In this document: positions 1-6,583 of the stretch, piece after piece
How the letters are laid out: each line of letters starts with the position of its first letter
How positions within the stretch are numbered: position 1 is the first letter of the stretch
DNA from: JAVBMC01 sp031552845
GTDB taxonomy: Bacteria > Verrucomicrobiota > Kiritimatiellia > RFP12 > DVOR01
NCBI GenBank assembly: GCA_031552845.1
Contig: JAVBMC010000057.1
Span: forward strand, 1 to 10,547
Length of the DNA stretch: 10,547 nucleotides
Direction of reading: 5' to 3'
Made by a program: the position numbers and the translations under genes
The notes under the pieces: generated by a model
The model's input: the letters and a program-made list of their open reading frames with translations, nothing else
Told to the model about the DNA's origin: nothing
The model's database searches: none

Positions 1-114
1 CCTCACCGCGAACTCGCCGAAGGCGTCGCCTTCATCAACCGGCTTCCCCGCAAGATCTTTGACGGGCAAAGCGCTCTTGAGCTCTGGCACGCCGCTTTGC
101 AAAAAGTCGCCTGA
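1..114 (+). CDS. 3' end of a gene, possibly a DDE transposase (IS30-like tail)
   Basis: Frame 1 is open from the window edge to a TGA at 112-114, giving the last 37 residues of a protein that starts outside the window. The tail contains FINRLPRKIFDGQSALELW. Its spacing of N-R-x-P-R-K, then a hydrophobic and a small residue, then S/T-A/P-x-E resembles the conserved C-terminal end of IS30-type and related integrase-core transposases, which typically end in NxRPRKxLGxxTPxE. No catalytic residues are inside the window and I found no terminal inverted repeat just after the stop, so the family call rests on this short motif. It could equally be the end of another integrase-fold protein or a decayed copy. 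Confidence 0.45.
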   Translation, partial: PHRELAEGVAFINRLPRKIFDGQSALELWHAALQKVA

Positions 115-132
115 AAGTGAAATCATTTATTG

Positions 133-157
133 CAATGAACCATTTCATTGAACCATT
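133..157. repeat. Short overlapping inverted and direct repeats upstream of katA
   Basis: A 7-bp inverted repeat (CAATGAA at 133-139, TTCATTG at 144-150, 4-bp loop) overlaps a direct repeat of TGAACCATT at 136-144 and 149-157, which has a 13-bp period. It lies about 70-95 bp upstream of the katA -35 box, in the AT-rich stretch 115-226. This could be an operator for a regulator of the catalase or a remnant of the end of the neighbouring mobile element. It does not match a PerR, Fur or OxyR consensus that I can recognise. Confidence 0.3.
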
Positions 158-226
158 CTTGAGCTATAAAAAATATGTTCTAAATTTCAATATGAATGAC
201 TTAGTGAGGCGGATAGTGAAAACTGT

Positions 227-254
227 TTGACATCTGCGCTCAATAGTCTATACT
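227..254 (+). promoter_or_regulatory. Sigma-70 promoter of the catalase gene
   Basis: A perfect -35 hexamer TTGACA (227-232) is followed after 16 bp by TATACT (249-254), one mismatch from the consensus -10. Transcription should start near 261, leaving a leader of about 100 nt before the catalase ATG at 362. The strength of the match suggests high basal expression unless a repressor acts here. Confidence 0.75.
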
Positions 255-361
255 CACTCCTCTTACGATATTCTCGTTTGGCAGCCGTTTTTCCGGTGTC
301 TCGGGTGAGGATCGGAGTGGCGCTGTCGGCAGATAGGCATGACACTGAAAGGATTTGTCCC

Positions 362-1873
362 ATGAAGAAGCCGTCTCAACCGTCCCGTAAAGCAAAGGCT
401 AAATGCATGCCTTGCGATTGCCAAGCGCCTAAAGTCCGCAAGGACAAGCTCACCACCAAAGCCGGCGCACCCGTCGTCGATAACAATAACGTCCGCACAG
501 CCGGTCCTCGCGGTCCCGTGCTGTTGGAGGATGTGTGGTATCTCGAGAAGCTCGCCTCGTTCAATCGTGAACTAATCCCCGAGCGCCGCATGCACGCGAA
601 GGGTTCCGGAGCTTTCGGCACCTTCACCGTCACGCACGACATTTCGCAATATACCAAAGCCTCCGTCTTCTCGAAGGTCGGCAAGAAGACCGAGCTCTTC
701 GTACGTTTCTCCACTGTGGCGGGTGAACGCGGCGCGGCTGATGCCGAGCGCGATATCCGCGGCTTTGCGGTGAAGCTTTATACTGAAGAAGGCAACTGGG
801 ATCTCGTGGGCAACAACACCCCCGTGTTCTTCCTGCGCGACCCACTCAAGTTCCCCGACCTCAATCACGCCGTCAAACGTGACCCCCGCACCGGCATGCG
901 CAGTGCCCGCAACAACTGGGACTTTTGGACGCTCCTGCCCGAGGCTCTCCACCAAGTGACGATTACGATGAGTGATGACGGCATCCCCGCCAGCTATCGC
1001 AACATGCACGGATTCGGCAGCCACACCTTCAGCCTCTACGACAAAAACAACAAGCGCACGTGGGTCAAGTTCCACTGGATTTGCCAGCAACCCATCAAAC
1101 ATCTCACCGATGCTGAGGCTGCTGCCATTGTCGCCCACGACCGCGAAAGCAACCAACGCGATCTCTACGAATCAATCGAGCGTAAGGATTACCCCCGCTG
1201 GCAACTTTGCATCCAACCCATGACCGAAGAGCAAGCCCGCCAGCTGCCCTTTAATCCGTTCGACCTGACCAAAGAGTGGGACACCGACAAGTATCCCCTC
1301 ATCCCCGTCGGCATGATGGAACTCAACCGCAACCCCGAGAACTACTTTGCAGATGTCGAGCAGGCTGCTTTCAATCCCGCCAACATTGTGCCGGGCATTG
1401 GCTTCTCACCTGACAAGATGCTGCAAGGCCGTCTCTTCGGTTACGGCGATGCCCAGCGCTACCGCCTCGGCGTGAACCACGACCTTATTCCCGTCAACAA
1501 AGCCCGCTGCCCCGTCACCGGTTATTCGCGTGATGGACAAATGCGCGTGGACGGCAACTACGGCAGCAAACTCACCTACGAACCGAACAGCTACGGCGCC
1601 TGGCAGGAACAGCCTGCCTATCGCACACCTCAGACGCCTGTCGGGGGCGATGGCGACAACTGGAACTTCCGCGTGGATGACGACGATTACTTCACTCAGC
1701 CCGGCAACCGTTTCCGCAAGATGAGTGCTGACCAGAAGAAGCGCCTCTTTGGCAACACCGCCCGCGCGATGGGCGATGCGCCGGAGTTCATCAAACGCCG
1801 CCACGTCGAGAATTGCACAAAGGCCGACCCCGCCTATGGCGCCGGTGTCGCGAAAGCTCTCGGCCTCAAGTAA
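362..1873 (+). CDS. katA: Monofunctional haem catalase (small subunit, clade-3 type)
   Basis: This 503-residue cytoplasmic catalase converts hydrogen peroxide to water and oxygen. The distal histidine is in RRMHAKGSGAFG (H78), the distal asparagine in LVGNNTPVFF (N151), and the proximal haem ligand is Y361 in RLFGYGDAQRYRLG, the R-x-F-x-Y-x-D-x-Q signature. Length and the absence of the extra C-terminal flavodoxin-like domain place it with the small-subunit, NADPH-binding type. The ATG at 362 is chosen because GAAAGGA lies 8 nt upstream (347-353). The frame is open back to a TTG at 227, but that TTG is part of the -35 box. The first 30 residues are lysine-rich with an odd CMPCDC cluster (C15, C18, C20) before the conserved catalase core begins. 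It is monocistronic or followed by the small exporter, with a terminator directly after the stop. It probably protects an oxygen-sensitive fermentative cell from peroxide. Confidence 0.97.
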   Translation: MKKPSQPSRKAKAKCMPCDCQAPKVRKDKLTTKAGAPVVDNNNVRTAGPRGPVLLEDVWYLEKLASFNRELIPERRMHAKGSGAFGTFTVTHDISQYTKASVFSKVGKKTELFVRFSTVAGERGAADAERDIRGFAVKLYTEEGNWDLVGNNTPVFFLRDPLKFPDLNHAVKRDPRTGMRSARNNWDFWTLLPEALHQVTITMSDDGIPASYRNMHGFGSHTFSLYDKNNKRTWVKFHWICQQPIKHLTDAEAAAIVAHDRESNQRDLYESIERKDYPRWQLCIQPMTEEQARQLPFNPFDLTKEWDTDKYPLIPVGMMELNRNPENYFADVEQAAFNPANIVPGIGFSPDKMLQGRLFGYGDAQRYRLGVNHDLIPVNKARCPVTGYSRDGQMRVDGNYGSKLTYEPNSYGAWQEQPAYRTPQTPVGGDGDNWNFRVDDDDYFTQPGNRFRKMSADQKKRLFGNTARAMGDAPEFIKRRHVENCTKADPAYGAGVAKALGLK

Positions 1874-1882
1874 ACCATCGAT

Positions 1883-1901
1883 GGGGCAGGGAGCCTGCCC
1901 C
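1883..1901. repeat. GC-rich palindrome after the catalase stop (REP-like)
   Basis: GGGGCAGG (1883-1890) and CCTGCCCC (1894-1901) form a perfect 8-bp stem with a 3-nt loop, 9 nt after the katA stop. It has no following T-tract, so it is not a canonical intrinsic terminator by itself. It may protect the 3' end of the mRNA or be a dispersed palindromic repeat, since a comparable ATGGGGGC...GCCCCC palindrome occurs at 2321-2336 after the next gene. Confidence 0.5.
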
Positions 1902-1915
1902 GCAACTTTAATCCG

Positions 1916-1952
1916 GCAAACGCGCGTCGTCCTAAGGCGCGCGTTTGCTTTT
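1916..1952 (+). terminator. Rho-independent terminator of katA
   Basis: A perfect 11-bp stem is made by GCAAACGCGCG (1916-1926) and CGCGCGTTTGC (1938-1948), with an 11-nt loop, followed by TTTT (1949-1952). It sits 42 nt after the catalase stop and 15 nt before the ATG of the next gene, so it may also control read-through into that gene. Confidence 0.8.
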
Positions 1953-1967
1953 AACGACGATACCATC

Positions 1968-2288
1968 ATGCCTTGGATTCAACTCGCAATTGCCGGACTC
2001 TTCGAAATCGTCTGGGCGACCTTTCTCAAACTCTCTGACGGATTCACCAAACCCCTCTATTCCATCATCACTCTAATTGGAATGGTCATCAGCTTTTACT
2101 TCCTCGCGCAAGCGGCCAAAGTACTTCCGCTTGGCACCGCCTACGCCATCTGGACCGGCATCGGAGCCGCGGGCGCGGTCATCATCGGCATCTTCTTCTT
2201 CCGTGAGCCGGTAACGTGCCTGCGCATCCTCTTCTTTTGCCTATTACTCACCGGCATTGTCGGCCTCAAATATACCTCCGGCCATTGA
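1968..2288 (+). CDS. sugE: SMR-family exporter, SugE/Gdx subtype
   Basis: This 106-residue inner-membrane protein has four hydrophobic segments (about residues 2-20, 30-50, 56-77 and 84-101), the size of small multidrug resistance transporters that work as antiparallel dimers and exchange protons for a cation. The essential glutamate of helix 1 is E13 in AGLFEIVWATFLK, with W16 as in SugE/Gdx rather than EmrE. The helix-3 motif LPLGTAYAIWTGIGA (residues 53-67) is also of the SugE/Gdx kind, known for guanidinium export. The ATG at 1968 matches the usual N-terminus of the family, but no clear Shine-Dalgarno precedes it and the katA terminator ends 15 nt upstream. No separate promoter is visible, so expression may depend on read-through. 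Substrate specificity cannot be proven from sequence, and quaternary ammonium compounds are the alternative. Confidence 0.9.
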   Translation: MPWIQLAIAGLFEIVWATFLKLSDGFTKPLYSIITLIGMVISFYFLAQAAKVLPLGTAYAIWTGIGAAGAVIIGIFFFREPVTCLRILFFCLLLTGIVGLKYTSGH

Positions 2289-2320
2289 TTCCATTCAATC
2301 CGCCAGCAGACTGTACTCGG

Positions 2321-2510
2321 ATGGGGGCTAGCCCCCACGCTCCGGTAGCGTAGCGCACCGGGGTACGGTAAGGTAGCGCACCGGGGTACGGTAGGCCAGC
2401 CCCCACGCGCCGGTAAGGTAGCGCACCGGGGTACGGTAGGCCAGCCCCCACGCGCCGGTAGGGTAGCGCACCGGGGGACGGTAGGCTAGCCCCCACGCTC
2501 TGGGAGGGGA
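2321..2510. repeat. GC-rich tandem repeat array, 45-bp period
   Basis: The motif GGTAGCGCACCGGGG begins at 2372, 2417 and 2462, an exact 45-bp period with very few substitutions. A shortened unit precedes them at about 2349-2371 and lacks the 22-bp half containing CCAGCCCCCACGCG. The outer flanks (2328-2342 and 2484-2498) both read GCTAGCCCCCACGCT, whereas the inner copies read GCCAGCCCCCACGCG. The left flank starts with the palindrome GGGGGCTAGCCCCC (2323-2336). The pentamer CGGTA occurs twice per full unit, which would allow loss of half a unit by slippage. Adjacent full copies abut with no unique spacers, so this is not a CRISPR. It occupies most of the intergenic space between two convergent transcription units. 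Confidence 0.85.
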
Positions 2511-2540
2511 CGGGTTTATTCAAGATTAACCTTCCCGCAG

Positions 2541-2579
2541 CAAAAACAAACGCCGGAGTTCCAGCAGGAACCCCGGCGT
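2541..2579 (-). terminator. Rho-independent terminator of the hydrogenase operon
   Basis: Read on the minus strand, ACGCCGG and CCGGCGT (2573-2579 with 2550-2556) plus an inner GTTCC/GGAAC stem (2567-2571 with 2558-2562) form a long hairpin with one internal mismatch and a 4-nt loop. A T-rich run (TTTGTTTTTG) follows at 2549-2541. It begins 28 nt after the hndD stop and closes the operon. The 2289-2606 stretch contains only this terminator and the tandem array. Confidence 0.85.
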
Positions 2580-2606
2580 CGTGTCAACCAAATGGCCTAG
2601 AGCAGG

Positions 2607-4367
2607 TTACTTCTTGTAGACCTTCTTCGGATCATACTTCGTGTGCAACAGGCTGTGCGCCTTCTTGCTGCCGGGCTCGCCAAGGTAATCCTTGTAGAGC
2701 TGCTGCACGTGCGCATTGTGGTGGGAACAGCGCTTGACGCTCTTCTCATCATCGGTGTAGATGCCGGCCGTGCGGAGCTTGCGGATTTCATCCGTAGCGC
2801 CCAGAGGTTGGCCGCCGCCGCCGATGCAACCGCCGCGGCATGCCATCACTTCGATGAACTGCCAACGCGGAGGTTTGCCGGCCGCGCGATCCTCGCGGAT
2901 AGCATTCAGCACTTGTTCCACATTGCCCATCTGATGTGCAACCACGATGTTGACCTTGGTGCCCTTGATATCAATGACGGCTTCCTTGACGCCCTCCATA
3001 CCGCGGACGGCCATGAAGTTCACGTCCTTCAGGTCTTCCTTGGTGATCAGGTAGTAAGCCGAACGCAGAGCCGCTTCCATCACGCCACCGGTTACGCCGA
3101 AGATCGTTCCTGCGCCGGTGTATTCACCCAACAGGTTGTCTGCTTCGGTTTCAGGCAGGCTTGCGAAGTCGATGCCCGCGATCTTGATCATCCGTACCAG
3201 CTCGCGTGTCGTTAGCACCACATCGGTGTCGCGCTGGCCGCTGGCGTGCATGTCGTTGTTGCGGGTGCTCTCGAACTTCTTCGCGGTGCACGGCATGACG
3301 GAAGTCACGTGGATCTTCGCGGCATCGAGCTTCTGCTGCTCAGGGAAGTAGGTCTTCGCCAAAGTGCTCAGCATCTGCTGGGGCGACTTGCAGGAGGAGA
3401 AGTTGTCAATGAAGTCCGTCGCATATTTCTCCATCCAGTCTGTCCAAGCCGGGCAACAGGAGGTGATCAGCGGCAGGGGCTTCGCGCCGTCAACCTTCGT
3501 GAAGCGGTGGACGAACTCCGTTCCTTCTTCCATGATGGTCACGTCGGCAGAGAAGTTGGTGTCGAACACCGTGTTAAAGCCGATGCGGCGCAGAGCCGTA
3601 TAGAGCTGGCCGGTCGTCAACGCACCGGGCGGCAGGCCGAAGGCTTCGCCAATGGCGACGCGCACAGCGGGAGCGATCTGCACCACGCAATGCTTCTCCA
3701 GGTCCTGCAGGGCAGCCCAGACAGCTTCGGTCTCATCCTTCTCGTAAATCGCGCCGACAGGGCAGTGCGCCGTGCATTGGCCGCACTTGATGCAGGGCGA
3801 ATCCGCCAAGCAGACATCCGCCGCCGGAGCCATGCGGGTGTTCTCTCCGCGGCCGATGAACTCGAGCGCCCAGACGTTCTGCATCTGTTGGCAAACCAGA
3901 GCGCAGCGTCCGCATTTGATACACTTGCGTTGATCCAGTACGATGGAGTTGGTCGAGTCGTCAACCGGAATATCCTTCACGTGCTTGTCGAACGGAATCT
4001 CGCGGATACCGAAATCGGCCGCGATGTTCTGCAATTCGCAGTTGCCGGAACGCGGGCAGCGCAGGCAGTCATTCGGGTGGGTGCTGAGCATCAGCTCAAC
4101 CACCGTGCGGCGGACGCGGACGATTTCCGGGTCTGCAGTCACAATCTTCATGCCGGGAGCAACTTCCGTGCAACAGGCGCGCAGGAGCTTCGGTGAGCCG
4201 ACCGCACGCACCACGCAGATGCCGCAGGCCGCCCAAGGCGAGAGATCCGGATGGTAGCATAAGGTCGGGATTTTAACCTGCACTGACTTGGCCGCATCAA
4301 GAATCGTAGATCCGGCCGGCACTTCAACCGAGATCCCGTTAATTTCAAGCTTAATCATATTGTCCAT
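2607..4367 (-). CDS. hndD: [FeFe] hydrogenase catalytic subunit (HndD/HydA)
   Basis: This 586-residue cytoplasmic protein carries the H-cluster that makes or oxidises H2. In order: an N-terminal [2Fe-2S] ferredoxin domain (C37, C48, C51, C65); a His-ligated [4Fe-4S] site H97-x3-C101-x2-C104-x5-C110; two ferredoxin-type [4Fe-4S] motifs (C149/C152/C155/C159 and C192/C195/C198/C202); then the H-cluster motifs TSCCPAW (C304 as proton-shuttle cysteine, C305 as ligand), MPCTAKKFE (C360) and EVMACRGGCIGGGGQP (C510, C514). A small-subunit-like tail follows from about residue 525. All expected ligands are present. The ATG at 4367 has GGAG 7 nt upstream; the ATG three codons later is too far from it. 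It is the last gene of the operon, 16 nt after hndC. The arrangement matches NADP-reducing Hnd and electron-bifurcating HydABC enzymes. It needs HydEFG for maturation, which is not encoded here. Confidence 0.97.
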   Translation of the reverse strand: MDNMIKLEINGISVEVPAGSTILDAAKSVQVKIPTLCYHPDLSPWAACGICVVRAVGSPKLLRACCTEVAPGMKIVTADPEIVRVRRTVVELMLSTHPNDCLRCPRSGNCELQNIAADFGIREIPFDKHVKDIPVDDSTNSIVLDQRKCIKCGRCALVCQQMQNVWALEFIGRGENTRMAPAADVCLADSPCIKCGQCTAHCPVGAIYEKDETEAVWAALQDLEKHCVVQIAPAVRVAIGEAFGLPPGALTTGQLYTALRRIGFNTVFDTNFSADVTIMEEGTEFVHRFTKVDGAKPLPLITSCCPAWTDWMEKYATDFIDNFSSCKSPQQMLSTLAKTYFPEQQKLDAAKIHVTSVMPCTAKKFESTRNNDMHASGQRDTDVVLTTRELVRMIKIAGIDFASLPETEADNLLGEYTGAGTIFGVTGGVMEAALRSAYYLITKEDLKDVNFMAVRGMEGVKEAVIDIKGTKVNIVVAHQMGNVEQVLNAIREDRAAGKPPRWQFIEVMACRGGCIGGGGQPLGATDEIRKLRTAGIYTDDEKSVKRCSHHNAHVQQLYKDYLGEPGSKKAHSLLHTKYDPKKVYKK

Positions 4368-4383
4368 TTTAATTCTCCGGAGA

Positions 4384-6171
4384 TTAGCCGCGTGACACCG
4401 CGTGGAACTTGCACACATTGAAACACTGTCCGCACTTGATGCACTTTTCGGTGTCAATCACATGAGGCTGTTTCTTCTCGCCGGCGATCGCGCTGACAGG
4501 GCAGACGCGGGCGCAAGCGGTACAACCGACACACTTGACCGGGTCAATCGTGTATTGCAGCAAATTCTTACACTTGCCGGCGGTACACTTTTTCTGCTTC
4601 ACGTGATCCATCACTTCATCCGGGAAGTATTGCAGCATTGAGCGCACCGGGTTCGGCGTGGTTTGGCCCAAACCGCAGAGGGAAGCGCGGGACATGGCTT
4701 CGCAGACTTTCTCGATCTTCTCGATGTCGTCTTCGCTGGCCTTGCCTTCGGTAATCTTCTGCAACGTACCCAGCAGGACGCGCCCGCCGGTACGGCAGGG
4801 AGCGCACTTGCCGCAGGACTCATCGACGGAGAAGTCGAGGTAGAACCGCACGACGTCGACGATACAGTCGGTTTCGTCCATGACGATCAAGCCGCCGGAA
4901 CCCATGATCGAGCCGATCTTGGCGAGCGTTTCGTAATCAATCGGGAGGTCGAGGAACTGTTCGGGAATCACACCGCCGGAGGGGCCGCCCGTCTGAGCTG
5001 CCTTGAACTTGCGTCCATCCTTGATGCCGCCGCCGATTTCGAAGATGATCTCGCGCAGGGTGGTGCCCATCGGCACTTCAATCAAGCCGGAGTTACGCAC
5101 TTTGCCGGTCAACGCGAACACTTTGGTGCCCTTGGACGTGGCTGTGCCGATGTTGCTGAACCATTCGGCGCCCTTGAGCAGGATGACTGGAATGTTTGCC
5201 AGCGTTTCGACGTTGTTGATTACTGTCGGTTTGCCCCAGAGGCCCTTGACGGCCGGGAAGGGCGGACGGGGAGTCGGCATGCCGCGCTTGCCTTCAATGG
5301 AGGCGAGCAGAGCGGTTTCTTCACCGCAGACGAACGCACCGGCGCCGAAGCGCAGGTCGATGTCGAACGAGAAGCCCGAACCGAGAATGTCGTTGCCCAA
5401 CAGCCCGTATTCACGAGCCTGTTGGATAGCATTCTGCAGGCGGCGGATGGCGAGCGGATACTCGGCACGGATATAGACGTAGCCTTGGCTGGCGCCCACT
5501 GCACGGCCGGCGATGGCCATAGCTTCCAAAATGGAGTGGGGGTCGCCCTCGAGCGTGGAGCGGTCCATGTAAGCGCCCGGGTCACCTTCGTCGGCGTTAC
5601 AGACGATGTACTTCTGGTCGGCTTGGACGCCTGCGGAGAACTGCCACTTCTTGCCGGTGGGGAAGCCCGCACCGCCGCGGCCGCGGAGGCCGGAAGCGAG
5701 AATCTCGGTGATGATCATCTCGGGGGTCATCTCAAAGAGAGCCTTTTCAAGAGCGCGATAGCCTTCGCGGCCGATATAATCGTCAATCTTGTCCGGGTCA
5801 ATCACGCCGCAGTTGCGCAGCACGATACGCACTTGCTTTTGGTAGAAGTCGATTTCGTTGACTTGCGCATTGGCCTTGGCCTGGCTCTTATCATACAGCA
5901 GGTGCTGGACAACGCGGCCCTTGACGATATGCTCTTTAATGATTGTTTCGGCGTCTTCGGGCTTCACTTCCACGTAGAAGGTATCTTCGGGGAGGATCTT
6001 GACGATCGGTCCCTTTTCGCAGAAGCCCAAGCAGCCTGTTCGCACGACTTGCACTTCGTTGGTCATGCCGGCGTTGTCAATCGCGGTTTTCAATGCGGCA
6101 AACAGCTCGATGCCCCGGTTGGACTCGCAAGCCGTGCCACCGCACACGAGAATGTATTGTTTATAACCCAT
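4384..6171 (-). CDS. hndC: Hydrogenase NAD(P)- and FMN-binding flavoprotein subunit (HndC/HydB, NuoF-like)
   Basis: This 595-residue cytoplasmic diaphorase subunit moves electrons between NAD(P)H and the iron-sulphur chain and is the proposed bifurcation site in HydABC enzymes. Residues 1-90 are a thioredoxin-like [2Fe-2S] domain (C10-x4-C15, C47-x3-C51). The NuoF core follows, with GLRGRGGAGFPTGKKW (161-176), NADEGDPGAYMDR (192-204) and GAGAFVCGEETALL (276-289) for FMN and NAD(P) binding. Its [4Fe-4S] site is SCGKCAPCR plus C499. The C-terminus adds two ferredoxin-type clusters (C547/C550/C553/C557 and C577/C580/C583/C587), and a CTAGKC pair (C529, C534) sits just before them, as in HydB-type subunits. 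The ATG at 6171 has GAGGA 4 nt upstream and lies 9 nt after the hndB stop. NAD versus NADP preference cannot be read from the sequence. Confidence 0.97.
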   Translation of the reverse strand: MGYKQYILVCGGTACESNRGIELFAALKTAIDNAGMTNEVQVVRTGCLGFCEKGPIVKILPEDTFYVEVKPEDAETIIKEHIVKGRVVQHLLYDKSQAKANAQVNEIDFYQKQVRIVLRNCGVIDPDKIDDYIGREGYRALEKALFEMTPEMIITEILASGLRGRGGAGFPTGKKWQFSAGVQADQKYIVCNADEGDPGAYMDRSTLEGDPHSILEAMAIAGRAVGASQGYVYIRAEYPLAIRRLQNAIQQAREYGLLGNDILGSGFSFDIDLRFGAGAFVCGEETALLASIEGKRGMPTPRPPFPAVKGLWGKPTVINNVETLANIPVILLKGAEWFSNIGTATSKGTKVFALTGKVRNSGLIEVPMGTTLREIIFEIGGGIKDGRKFKAAQTGGPSGGVIPEQFLDLPIDYETLAKIGSIMGSGGLIVMDETDCIVDVVRFYLDFSVDESCGKCAPCRTGGRVLLGTLQKITEGKASEDDIEKIEKVCEAMSRASLCGLGQTTPNPVRSMLQYFPDEVMDHVKQKKCTAGKCKNLLQYTIDPVKCVGCTACARVCPVSAIAGEKKQPHVIDTEKCIKCGQCFNVCKFHAVSRG

Positions 6172-6180
6172 GATGTCCTC

Positions 6181-6573
6181 TTACTTCGATAAAATGTCTG
6201 CGGCGGGGCGGTCGCAAATCTTGGCGTCAAGCAAGCGGCGGTTCACGATGTGCTCCTCCACGATCTTGCGTCCGGTTTCTGCGTCGACATGCCCGTAAAT
6301 GATGATCGGCATACCCGGCACGACCACTTCAACCGTCGGTTCGGAGTGGCACAGGCCCATGCAACCGGTCTGGCGCACCAACACGTTGCCGATGCTCCGC
6401 TTGTCAAGCTCTTCGAGGATGGCGTTGAATGCGTCGCGCGCACCGGCGGCGATGCCGCACGTTCCCATGCCCACGATAACCTGAACATCCTTGCCGGACG
6501 GGTCGCGCTTATCCATGGCCTTTTGCTTCTCTTCGCGCATCTTGCGCAAATCTTCCAGTGTTAATTTACCCAT
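6181..6573 (-). CDS. hndB: Thioredoxin-like ferredoxin subunit of the hydrogenase (HndB)
   Basis: This 130-residue protein starts with a charged helix (residues 5-25) and then a thioredoxin-like ferredoxin fold. VGMGTCGIAAGAR supplies C39, and TGCMGLCHSEPTVEV supplies C71 and C75. The position that would complete the usual C-x4-C pair is A44, so only three candidate cluster ligands are visible. To my knowledge the GTCGIAAGA form is common in HndB-type subunits, which suggests a different fourth ligand or a variant cluster rather than a damaged gene. C120 near the C-terminus is another cysteine. The ATG at 6573 has GAGGA 7 nt upstream, overlapping the stop codon of the preceding ATPase gene. 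It is expected to relay electrons or hold the complex together between HndA/HndC and the catalytic subunit. Confidence 0.93.
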   Translation of the reverse strand: MGKLTLEDLRKMREEKQKAMDKRDPSGKDVQVIVGMGTCGIAAGARDAFNAILEELDKRSIGNVLVRQTGCMGLCHSEPTVEVVVPGMPIIIYGHVDAETGRKIVEEHIVNRRLLDAKICDRPAADILSK

Positions 6574-6583
6574 GTTTTTATCC

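Noticed and set aside
227..361. Catalase start at the TTG at 227, adding 45 residues
   Set aside because: That TTG is the first half of the -35 hexamer TTGACA, has no ribosome binding site, and the added residues do not belong to the catalase fold. The ATG at 362 has a good Shine-Dalgarno.
1874..1967. Guanidine riboswitch before the SugE/Gdx gene
   Set aside because: I see neither the ACGR-loop hairpin pair of the mini-ykkC class nor the conserved core of the ykkC class. The structure present is a plain terminator hairpin.
2321..2510. CRISPR array
   Set aside because: The full units abut directly with no unique spacers of regular length, and no cas gene is present.
2266..2523. Minus-strand frame through the tandem array encoding a 15-residue repeat (VGAGLPYPGALPYRR)
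   Set aside because: It exists because the 45-bp period is divisible by three and the GC-rich unit lacks stops. The start would be a TTG lying just beyond the operon terminator, and it overlaps the end of the exporter gene. Translation is unlikely.
3246..4196. 316-codon plus-strand open frame opposite hndD
   Set aside because: Same cause: an antisense shadow of the hydrogenase gene, with no recognisable domain.
4663..6192. 509-codon plus-strand open frame opposite hndC
   Set aside because: It is an antisense shadow of a strongly supported gene, with low-complexity D/G/A-rich content and no domain motif. GC bias at third positions explains the long frame.
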